A stretch of 64,000 nucleotides of DNA from Oegoconia quadripuncta (lineage: Eukaryota > Arthropoda > Insecta > Lepidoptera > Autostichidae): contig OX438750.1 of assembly GCA_949316235.1 (NCBI GenBank), positions 19,594,865 through 19,658,864 of the forward strand, written 5' to 3'. The notes under the pieces are model-generated. The model was given only the letters and a program-made list of their open reading frames with translations. It had not been told where the DNA came from and searched no databases. A program made the translations under genes and the position numbers. Positions 54,809 through 64,000 of the stretch are shown one piece after another. Each line of letters opens with the position of its first letter. The first letter of the stretch is position 1.

Positions 54809-55698
54809 AGAAGTTACACCGGACAGGGAACACAAAGGGTATAATAATAGTCATCATCTTATTTAAGAGGCCTGCTCTTGTCGGTGGAGTTTTTTCTATA
54901 TCTCTCTGCGCTGCGATCTCTCTCTCTCACCAGGTATAATAATACAAAACTACTATACAAACATATAAGTTAGTATATCAGCACATATTAACTCATACAC
55001 ATTATGATATCGTGCATTCCATGTTGGTGCTTTATCATATATAAATCTGTAATGGGAACAAATTATTCATGCGCATAGTAAAGAGGCGAGGGTCGTGAGC
55101 AGAACCCTTGGGTTTCTTAAGCGATCGCGCTTTACAATATTATTAGAGATATCGTCAGATTATAGAAGTTTATTTCATTTCGTTGCACAATATATTAAAA
55201 CTAAAAACAACAGACCCTGTTCACAATATCAGCGTTAATGCTTGGATAATGTAGAGCTCTTCTTTTGTATGAAAACGCTCAACGCCATTCATGCGGCGAT
55301 GCTGCTACCGCGGTAACCAGAACGTTCGCGTTATCAACACGTATCAGCCGTGCGTTTACTGTATTGCTATTGAAAAAAAGTGTTTGCAATCACAAGAGAG
55401 AGTTGCGATGAATCGCTGAATCAGCGTCAATGCGACCGTAACGTCACAATCAACGCCTGTGTCAATATTATATAACTAATCAATATATTTAATCTTACAT
55501 TATTTTTTGATTTTTGTCTTTTTGGATATGTCAATCCTATTGAATCTAACCTAAATAGCGAAAGAGAGAATATTGATGACAAGCGTTCATAAGACTACAC
55601 AAGGACAAAGTTGCGTCAGAAGTAGGAACAACTGGTATGCTTTGAAAAATGCCTACATCGAGTCTTTACATAAAATTTTCTAATAAACATCTCTCTCT
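54809..55698. other. No gene; GC patch
   Basis: (TC)n tracts lie at 54917-54928 and 55690-55702. 55240-55460 is GC-balanced and repeat-free (ATGCGGCGATGCTGCTACCG; CGCTGAATCAGCG is a near-palindromic Maf-type site), a weak regulatory candidate. Confidence 0.3.
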
Positions 55699-55885
55699 CT
55701 CTACTGTTCTTGGCACACTCCATCATAAGTGTTGTACGTCTTCAATTTCTCCACAAACATCGCAATTAGGTGAATCTGCCTTTTTCTTTAAAAATGCAAA
55801 TTTTCCTGATGGATAGTGCCCGGATCTAACTCTGAATATCAATTTAATATTATTTCTTATATCGATTAGAATCGAATCGAACCCA
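55699..55885 (-). mobile_element. LINE ORF2 C-terminal zinc-knuckle fragment
   Basis: Minus-strand peptide DSILIDIRNNIKLIFRVRSG, then HYPSGKFAFLKKK, SPNCDVCGE and IEDVQHL, with a stop where the next residue would fall. RSGHYP followed by a C-x2-C-x8-H arrangement is the C-terminal cysteine/histidine region of I/R1/jockey-type non-LTR elements; the last Cys is not seen. Isolated fragment, no RT nearby. Confidence 0.7.
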
Positions 55886-56334
55886 TTCGTGGTTGGAAAT
55901 TAGACCAACTACCCACCATTGTCCTCCCATATTACAATGGAAAAAAACTGCAGTTAGTTTGTGTGTGTAGAATATTTAAAACACGATATATTGGTATTAA
56001 AACAAGTGGACAGTGGACTTTATTGGCTATTGATATGACGAAGATATTGGTATTAAACTTAATCGAAATGTCAACTTTTTATAGACAAAAAAATATGTTG
56101 TCCAAAAATTGGGAATCTTGTTTTGATCATAATTATTGACAAGTCTGTCCACTGAATTAGTAATCAATACAGTACAAAACCTGCATATAAGTATCGTAGC
56201 TATCATACAGTAGCGTCAGATCAGTAACCCCAGAAGTTAGGTGCTCATTAAATATTGTTTGCAATTTGATATCAGGCCTAAGTAAATTGTATATATTTCT
56301 TGTGCATTTTAGTTGGTGTAAGGCATCTTTAGAA
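55886..56334. other. No gene seen
   Basis: AT-rich spacer. Confidence 0.4.
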
Positions 56335-56435
56335 ATGACCACCTGACTTGCTATCACCATCTTGTCTAAGTCTGTCTTCAAGCTACAAACCTACGGCCTC
56401 CTCTTTACTTAACATCAGGTGTTATTGTGAACTAC
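56335..56435 (+). mobile_element. S1 SINE remnant
   Basis: GACCACCTGACTTGCTATCA, CATCTTGTCTAAGTCTG and CTTAACATCAGGTGTTATTG keep S1 order with the middle deleted. Confidence 0.65.
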
Positions 56436-56526
56436 CGCTCAACCGTCTAGCATTATATAAATCTCCGGCATTTGCACTGCTAACACTTGTCCACTGCTGA
56501 ATAAAGGAGCGTTAACATTAATTATT

Positions 56527-56737
56527 TTCTGGTTGGTGCTAGGGAATTTGAAATGTCTGCCGCCAAGCCGCAGTGTTAATAGCATTGCTGTGTTCCGATT
56601 GTTAGAGATAAGATAGCCAGTCCCCCAAATACGATGGAGTTTCCGGATTACTACGCTTTCACTTTCGGCCTCATCTTCACTTAACATCAAGTGTGATTGA
56701 GATCATTTGCTAACCCGTTGTGCATAAAAAAATAATT
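56527..56737 (+). mobile_element. S1 SINE, headless
   Basis: Starts at CTGGTTGGTGCTAGGG and runs GTCTGCCGCCAAGCCGCAG, GATAGCCAGTCCCCCAAAT and CATCAAGTGTGATTGAGATC to an A-run at 56726-56732. It lies about 90 bp after another S1 remnant in the same orientation. Confidence 0.88.
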
Positions 56738-57444
56738 TAGGCTAATCGCCACAGACGATCGTACACTATTGGGAGTTCCGTATCAATTACGTAGCCTACT
56801 GTCAATGGGTCATTGTGGATATCGTTATAGTAGTAACTTTTCACTGTTTCGTATCAAAAATGGTGAAACGGAATTCTTAAGAAATGAGCTTAATGAACGT
56901 CATAAAGAATAAGTTCTACGTGTAAGCGCGTTGGTATATAATTGTTTGACATAGTTTCAATAAATTATGACCCAAAGGATATTTTGGTTAAAGCGGTTAG
57001 TTTTAGGAAGTTAAATTGGATAAAAATTGAAGATCAACATATGAATCACATGAAGGCTTAATAAAGCGACTGTTCGAAACTATATAACATGTTAGATTGT
57101 GTGAACATTTTCTTAACAGTTTTTTGAAAAACGCTCCACATTTGCCGGCCCCCTAGCTTATTTCTCCGTATTTCCCGAATGTTGTTATTCACACGGGAAG
57201 CGATGGTAATCGCGAGAGAGAATCACGTAAGAATCGCTAACACTATCGCCGCGTGAACGTTACGATCGTTGCAATAACCTGTCCTTGCTTGATATGGACC
57301 TGTAAATAAAAGATATCTGCGATTAACCGAAACCTCAGATTTGTGCATCCAGAAGTGAACGACTGTAGGCAATAGCCTATATTCATTAATATAAGTATAG
57401 TTACCTACATATCCGGATTCATTTCAGGAATATCTTAGCCAACT
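56738..57444. other. No gene; mixed-composition patch
   Basis: 57170-57290 is CpG-richer (TCGCCGCGTGAACGTTACGA). No exon signals. Confidence 0.3.
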
Positions 57445-57680
57445 TTTCCCAACCCGACTGCGCTAGGAAGGAGGATAATGTTTTTCGGGTGTATATAGAT
57501 TTCTATGTTACCTCTTGTACACTGTAGCAAAAATGGCTTGACCGATTTTGAAGTGAAGGGGATTTGATGCGATCCCCAAGGGGTGATAGGAAACATTTTA
57601 TGGTAAAAAATATACTGCCCGTTTTTGGTTTGCAAATACATTTATCGCTGGTGATGGTGTGATAAAAAAAATCGTTGAGT
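57445..57680 (+). repeat. Family H dispersed repeat, longest copy
   Basis: ACCCGACTGCGCTAGGAAGG, GGATAATGTTTTTCGGGTGT, ATATAGATTTCTATGTTACC, GGCTTGACCGATTTTGAAGT and GGGGTGATAGGAAACATTTT. The same order is seen in part at 19925 and 42655. Confidence 0.7.
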
Positions 57681-58136
57681 GAAGACACAGAAGGTGACCT
57701 GCGTCATATAATTTTCATGGAAACAGTCTTAGTCAGTCAGTCAGTGTAATCGAGAAGTTTTTTCCGTGATTATTATAAGGAAGTGGGCTGGCGACTGTCG
57801 CACTCAGAGAATCATCAGCGCTTAATTTATGTGTATGTTAGTAAGGTACGGAGACCGTAAAACGGCATAAAATATATATGTTTTTTCTTCTTATCTCCCT
57901 GCTTTATTGGTCAATGCTGAGTAAAGGTGAAGGTTTTGGAACTTTCTGGAACTACTCTTTCGTTAGTTCATATTTTGAGAATTGTAGCATGACATGACCC
58001 AACACACTCCTATAGACAGAAACTAGCTAAAGTTATTAGTTCATATTGATATAGTTTACTTACTCCCTCTTAAAATGATCATAGAATGAACACGACAATG
58101 TTAAAAGCATTTTTATTTTACCTTTAGTAAAAGTAC
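57681..58136. other. No gene seen
   Basis: Contains GTCAGTCAGTCAGTGT at about 57730 (short tandem). No other feature. Confidence 0.4.
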
Positions 58137-58350
58137 CTGCTGGCTAGCTACCACCATCTTATCTAAATCTGCCGCCAAGCAGCAATGTTAATATCATTGT
58201 TGTGTTCCGGTTGTCAGAGATAAGATAGCCAGTCCCCCAAATGTGTTGGGGCTTCCGGGTCAGTACGCTTCCACCTTCGACCTCATCTTCACTTAACATC
58301 AGGTGTGATTGAGGTCAAGTACGAACCCGTCGTGCATAAAAAAAAAAGTA
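58137..58350 (+). mobile_element. S1 SINE, 5'-truncated
   Basis: Begins CTGGCTAGCTACCACCATC, has a complete 3' half, CATCAGGTGTGATTGAGGTC and an A-run to 58348. Little diverged. Confidence 0.92.
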
Positions 58351-58480
58351 TCCACAAAAAAAATCCAATTGTCTATGTCAGAAAATTTATTTACTAAACC
58401 AATTAGTTTAGTCTAATTTTATTTGTCTCTATGATTACGATCAATTTAAATATAATATTGTTCAAGTTAATTAAAGTATA

Positions 58481-58780
58481 AAGCACTCGTGGCGCAGTCG
58501 CATTTGCTATTCGTTTTATGCGAAGCCAAGCATTGTCTGGCGCGGCCAGTCTTTGGATGGGTGACCACTAGTGGCATTTTAATACGAATGTTTCCCTCCT
58601 TCGTAGGGTACGTTAAATAGTAGGTCTCTGTTGTTTTCAATTGAAGGCAGTCGTTAAACCAAGTCAGGGGCCTACAGGAACGGCTTAAATACACTGACTG
58701 TCAGGTGGTCACTAATCTGATACAATTCCACCAAACCGCACTTGGCCCGCATGGTGGATTATAACTCATATTCCCAGTGA
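58481..58780 (+). mobile_element. S5 (5S-rRNA-like) SINE, full length
   Basis: Head GCACTCGTGGCGCAGTCG. The 5S-like part at 58522-58574 (GAAGCCAAGCATTGTCTGGC, GGCCAGTCTTTGGATGGGTG) resembles the 5S internal promoter. Then come AATTGAAGGCAGTCGTTAAA, GTCACTAATCTGATACAATT and the 3' domain TTGGCCCGCATGGTGGATTA. Confidence 0.9.
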
Positions 58781-61700
58781 AATTTAATCTAGACATTATT
58801 GTGTAGTAAGAATTATATTATGTTTAACAGATATATTATACGAATGTGAATGTTCCCATTTATGACACATGAGGACTTCAACTCGGTACTATATTTTTAA
58901 AAATTTCACAACGCCATTGTCACACTTACTTTCCGTAACGTACAATATTTACGATCTCTTCCAATAAAAGACAAGATCTTCAAATAAAATCACCAATTAA
59001 AGTTGAGTTAGGGCGTACATAAACGCAATCCCACATAAAGTTATGTATGAATATAATTTAACGGAGTATTGCAAAAGTTATAAAGTATTATAAAGAGTCG
59101 GATTTCGTCAATCCTTGTAAACAAATCTGAACATGAAATCAAGCCTTCACAACAATCACACGTCCCGTCATTAAAGTCTTCCTCGTAAATTTCGAAGTGT
59201 TTTGTTACATAACTCGCGAAAATCACTTTCGAAACTTGTTAAAACCAAAGGAACCGTCAAAATACCTTCACTTTAGGACCCTTCTTTTTGGGGCCATCGC
59301 TCGTTAACAAGAGGATTGCTGCAATAACGCCAAATTATATGCGAGGCTATCATTTATACGTTCAATAAAATTAAAAAAGGCTATTTAATTAAGCCGGATT
59401 AACCACAGTCAGTTTTCGTCATCTTGTTTAATTTGCTATAAAGCTCAGCTAATTTAGTGGGAGGAAAGAAAAGTTGCGTTTATGATTTAATGTATACTCA
59501 ACGTGAAACATAGATCACGATTGTTTCTGTGTCTCCAAAGCAAAAATTTAAGAGCCACGCTCTTATTGGTGTAGCATGTCCCACACATTTTTCCAGTGGT
59601 TATTCTTTTAAATCTTTGTACTATGCTAAATTAGACACGATATTCACTTTTTATTTTATTTGTAAATAGTTTCGTTCTGGTTTTTCCTCTTCCTCTCTTT
59701 CTGACTGAATGATTTATCAAAGCACGCCTCAAGTCTTTCTCTATCCTCTTGAATTGTTGTTAAAACTTTGCACCCATACAGTGCTGAAAATGAGTTGATA
59801 TTTAATCTAATAAGCTGATGTAAAGGACTATAGGGTTATAGGCATATAATTGTCACTATTATTTCTAAGCTTACATTACGAGTATTATTATGTCTATTCC
59901 ATTCAATTGTACAATACTCTCTGTCCGTCGACGCTTGCGCTCTTGAATGTAACCTTATCTTTATTATATGAGCGCAATTTCGAGCAGAATAAACCGAGTC
60001 AGAATTGGTATTTGAGCGGACCGAGACCGCCACAACGGCTTAATTATTGTTATTTCCAGCCAACCACTGTTCGTACCGACGTAATTGCAGTCTATATCAT
60101 CTGTAATATAAGTAGAAGCGTAATATTTTTGCTATAAACAAGCTACATGTTTTTTTGAACGACCTTGCACAGAGATTGTTATACATTTTGACGTCTTCAA
60201 CAACACTTGTTCTATGTAATCCGTGTTTGTTGCATAATTTGTATAATGAAATCAAGTGTGATATCAATAAATTTAAACCTAGGAGCTTCCATAGATATAC
60301 TTTAGAAAAAAGATTTCAAAGCGCAAATACCAAATGAATCTTTCCCAAAAAATATTATTTTCTGTTTGGCAATTTGTTGTCCTAGAGACTTTCGTCAGAC
60401 GTTATTAATGGCGTAAAATTCATTTAAGAATGGCAGATACATTCTCGCGGCTGATAAGGAAAAAGGACCGTCAAGTGCGATTACGACTCGTACCCTGAGG
60501 ATTCTATATATAACATCACCGTTTATAACTTTGAAGGGCTTGTCAGTCTCTCCGTGTATCAAGGCCCTTTTTTTTAGGAATTGCCGAAGGGATGAAGTTG
60601 AAATAATATCGAATATAATGTCTGCGACCTCATACTGCTGTAAAAATCAAGTTTCTTGTATAACGCAATAAAAATATACGATTTTCATACTAAAAGTCCC
60701 ATTCACGGACAGATACTTCCCTGCAATAATTAAATTTGGCACGATAGGAGGGCTCTTAGCGCAAGTGAAGCATTAAATCCGAAAATCGTTAATTTCAAAT
60801 CCTTCGTGGAATTATTTTAGGACAAACTTATATTTGCGGTTATTTGGGTTCTATATTCTCCTTTCTACTCAAAGATGTGGTAGCTATATTATGTCAGTAC
60901 ACAATAAAACAAGAAAATAGTAAACGCCTGCGTTAAAACTCGGAAACTAGTTTACAGCGAGAAGATACTACGGGCAGTCTTCCTCGATTAATAAATAAAG
61001 ACATAATTTACACCCTCTTGCATCACATAATTAAAATAAATACATACTCGTAACTATTACTTTTTATAAGTATTAATAAACAGCAGAAGCGTCTACTTTA
61101 CCTTATAACTTTTTTAAAAACTTTTTCAAATATTTTACCTACCGTTCAAAATGTACTATGGACTACTCCACGTCAGTACAAACAGTACAAACTTGACACG
61201 AGAAAAATGTTTCGGGTTCATAAAAGACAGTCCAGATTTGAACCCAATTTGAACGAAACCGATTGTGGTCAGTGTTGGAGGACAGTATCACTCTCACACT
61301 GTGTCTTTCTAAAAATCTTTGAGCAATCAGCATCACACGTGATATAGTTCATCAAGCGCACACATCTGTCAAAATACTGCAGGACTGTTTTATCGCCCAT
61401 TTTGACAGATGGCCACGATAAGATGTGTGATAAACTACATCGCAAGTTGTCATCCTACCACTGCAGAAGCTTAATTTCCCTTAGAGACAGTGCGTAAATC
61501 AAAAGATTCATTGCCGAAGAGATTAAGGGCCAGTTTCAAAGCCAAGACCAATTCGAATAAAACTATTTTAATTTATTGCTGTAACTTAGGTTGAGCTATA
61601 TCGGTATATATCTAGCTCTTCTCCTAAATATAATTATAGTCATAATATATCAATTTAAGTAAAGAAGTTTAATTCAATTTAAGAAATATTTGCGTCAGCA

Positions 61701-63257
61701 CTAAACAATCCCATTATAACTGTAATGTAATAATGGTGTGATTCTTCACGTAATTAGGCATACATTGCCCCAAGAGATCACTCATATTAGTTAACTTACC
61801 TATTGTATTAGCCGTTTATTGAATAGTTTGCTTCACTAGACCTTAACCTACAAACCTATGTTACACTATATTTTAAGTTACACCACGATGTCGCATCAAT
61901 CTTCAACGACTATTAACTATGAAGCTCCCATAGTTTTGTATATTAAAATCATCGTCTATTGTGTGTGACACAGATACACATGGCATGCTTGACGGAGAAA
62001 CTTTTATGCATCGTATCTTTGCTCTCTGAATTTACCAAGCGACAGGTCACATAGTTTTAACGAAGAAATTTGTAGGATAATCAAATGAAGATAGCAGTCA
62101 GCTATTTCCGTCGGTTCGTCTAAGATCAATCGACTGCAAATGAAGCGTAACAGACGTCCAGAGCTCAAAAGTCCATGTCCCGTCCCAGCCCAAACTATTC
62201 TTAATGCGTTCTCTAAAAATTTACAAACAAAATATACTTTTTCATAGGGGCGTATTATTTGATTTAAAACAGCGTCGCCACACTCAACTTGCGATTGATT
62301 GGACCATACAAAGTTACTGGTGTTCGCGGAACGTTAAACCAGTGTGTCACACCGAGGTGGTGCGCGTTTTTTCAACAGCCTAACCTAATGGATCCCACAA
62401 ATTGTTTATGCCTTTGTTTCGGCATGCGAGGTAGAAATTCATTCATACATATACTACAATATTATATGAAAATATCCATCTTGTTAGGCAATGGCCGTAT
62501 CATCATTTGTTATGAAACGTAGTCGTCACTTATTGGGCGATTTATAGTATACGTGCGCATTAAAGATAAAACAATTAGGTACTAAATTCTTATTTTTAGC
62601 AGGCATAATGCGGTTGATAAAGTAGCATTTATTTGGGTAAGCATTATCGGATAGGTTTTCTACTGTTGCGTAGTAAAAATTTAAAAGATCTAACTGTCTT
62701 AAGCTTCAATCGATTCAAGCACATAAACGGTAATTAAAGGAATTAATTATAAAATTACATCGAAGTGGAATAAAGTCGCATTGATGAATATTGCTGGTTG
62801 AACAATTAAAAAAAACAATAATAATATTCAAATAGACGATAGTTTTATCTTAATTTACCATCTGTACATACCTATCTATATTATCTAAACAGCAGCAGCA
62901 ATAAAGCTCGTGCTCACCGGCGTGCGCGCATCGTAAACTGCGCTGCTAATCGATTCCATGCCTATAAAGAAATTATTTTCCGCGTAACCGGATAAAGTTA
63001 TATTACTAAGCTATCTAATACCATCTGCTACGTGATATTGTCATATAGATTTAGCAAGTTGTGTGGTCACGACACGGTTTTGGTATACCTGTAAAAGCAA
63101 AGTATAAACGTAAACATCCATTAGTACATAAATAATGACTAGAAAAATATTTCGTGTACTCGTAACATTTACTTCAGGATTTTTTAAAACAGCGCCGTGT
63201 CGTTCTTTTGATCGCAAACACTGTGCAGTGTCTTTTTTTCCTTTTTTTTTATATTTA
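58781..63257. other. Long interval without recognised repeats or genes
   Basis: A minus-strand frame at about 59675-59815 (FSALYGCKVLTTIQEDRERL continuing into a Lys-rich end and stop) is open for about 47 codons with protein-like composition, and plus-strand ORFs lie at 59850-60137 and 60155-60337; I recognise none of them. The foldback at 61338-61446 is listed separately. A CpG patch lies at 62900-62950. Confidence 0.35.
61338..61446. repeat. Foldback with a perfect 13-bp core
   Basis: CATCTGTCAAAAT (61363-61375) pairs with ATTTTGACAGATG (61399-61411). Outside an internal bulge, GATATAGTTCATCA on the left pairs imperfectly with the complement of TGATAAACTACATC on the right. Total about 108 bp: a small MITE or a hairpin transcript are both possible. 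Confidence 0.6.
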
Positions 63258-63836
63258 TATAATAAATAAGGATCTTTGCACATACACACGGCGCCATCTA
63301 GTTCCACAGTAAGCAACTAGACTTATATCATGTATACCAGATGGTTAATGAACTACACAAATACATATTTTTTTGTAAATAAATACTTATAATTTTTTTT
63401 ATATAACAAAGGGTTGGTACTTGACCTCAGAAGAGAAGATGAGGTCGAAGGTGGAAGCGTACTGACCCGGAAACCCCAATACATTTGGGGGACTGGCTAT
63501 CTTATCTCTGACAACCGGAACTCAACAATGCTATTAACATTGCTACTTGGCGGCAGATTTAGATGGTGATAGCTAGCCAGGCGGACATTTAACATGCCCT
63601 ACCACCAACCAAACCGAGTACTTAAACATGTACCCCGCTGGGGATCGAACCCGCGACCTCTGAATCGTAAACCCAATGTTGTTTACATTGAGCCACGGAG
63701 GCGGTTAATATAATGAAAAACATCCATAACTCAGGAACACAAGGTCTGTATTCATCATGCAAACATGTGCACCTAGCGGGATTCGAGCCCGCAACCCTTA
63801 TAGCAGTCAGAGTTTCTAACCACTACACCAAACAGA
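63258..63836 (-). mobile_element. S3 SINE split by S1
   Basis: Left part 63258-63407 is the S3 tail and mid-body (CATACACACGGCGCCATCTA to AAATACTTATAA); the right part 63707-63836 carries AAACATCCATAACTCAGG and box B complement GGGATTCGAGCCCGCAACC. Removal of the S1 restores the order of 43430-43700. Confidence 0.92.
63408..63706 (-). mobile_element. S1 SINE nested inside S3
   Basis: Complete head (GCCTCCGTGGCTCAATGT on the minus strand) and body; the tail lost some bases around the CATCAGGTG motif. TATAAT occurs on both flanks (63389-63394 and 63709-63714), consistent with a short target duplication. Confidence 0.92.
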
Positions 63837-64000
63837 TGGACGCTTTATACGTCCAGTGGGATATGTTATTAAAACTATAATATTAGATTTGCTCCAATAA
63901 ATATTGTAAATTATCTTGTACATTTACGAATGAGAGAACCAGTGTCATATAAAAATAACAGATCACAATATTTATGAGCTATTAAATAAGAATCGTTAAA

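Noticed and set aside
59675..59815. Minus-strand open frame containing QEDRERLEACFD
   Set aside because: Composition is protein-like, but I recognise no family and there is no supporting signal; noted in the interval entry only.

Overview
The window looks like non-genic DNA from an insect, most probably a lepidopteran. It is AT-rich, has no operon-like gene layout and no long cellular ORF, and is crowded with tRNA-headed SINEs and 3' pieces of non-LTR retrotransposons of types familiar from moth and butterfly genomes. The assignment rests on recognised repeat types, not on a species-specific gene. The only long open frame (34969-36777, minus, 602 codons) is the reverse transcriptase of a 5'-truncated LINE. 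All family names below (S1-S5, L-A, L-B, L-R, L-D, F, G, H) are local labels coined for this annotation.

Repeat inventory. S1: tRNA-headed SINE of about 330 bp, some 15 copies or pieces. S2 and S3: two related tRNA-headed SINEs of about 220-260 bp that share body and tail, 5 and 9 copies. S4: tRNA-headed SINE, 2 copies. S5: SINE with a 5S-rRNA-like segment, 3 copies. L-A: LINE 3' ends with the C-terminal motif AWNSLPASVFP, 4 copies. L-B: the 2.15 kb LINE with an intact YADD motif. L-R: RTE-type 3' ends, 3 larger pieces plus short tails. Also present are three other LINE C-termini (9.4-9.8 kb, 11.2-11.6 kb, 55.7-55.9 kb), a foldback MITE at 52.5 kb, and three dispersed non-coding families (F, G, H).

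Layout. 1-6.8 kb: L-A, S1, a 40-bp minisatellite and an RTE end. 7.3-8.4 kb: two of three copies of a local repeat, then a GC/CpG-rich block ending in a good splice donor (GTAAGT at 8394), the best candidate in the window for a real gene's first exon. 8.4-17.5 kb: mainly AT-rich, intron-like DNA with LINE and SINE tails. 17.5-29.5 kb: dense SINE clusters with nested and inverted insertions. 29.5-34.6 kb: few repeats, with one CpG-rich block near 30.6 kb and another near 31.2 kb. 34.6-36.8 kb: L-B. 37-52 kb: scattered SINEs and LINE ends. 52.2-52.7 kb: a perfect hairpin and an RTE end split by the MITE. 54.5-58.8 kb: more LINE and SINE tails. 58.8-63.2 kb: almost repeat-free. 63.3-63.8 kb: S3 split by S1.

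How the parts relate. The clearest biology is SINE-LINE partnership. S1 ends in nearly the same sequence as L-A. S4 and S5, with unrelated Pol III heads, share a 3' domain whose end resembles the RTE tail. Nested insertions with visible target-site duplications (S4 in S3, S1 in S3, the MITE in RTE) give a relative insertion order. I found no complete cellular protein-coding gene, no genuine tRNA or rRNA gene, no CRISPR array and no bacterial-type system.
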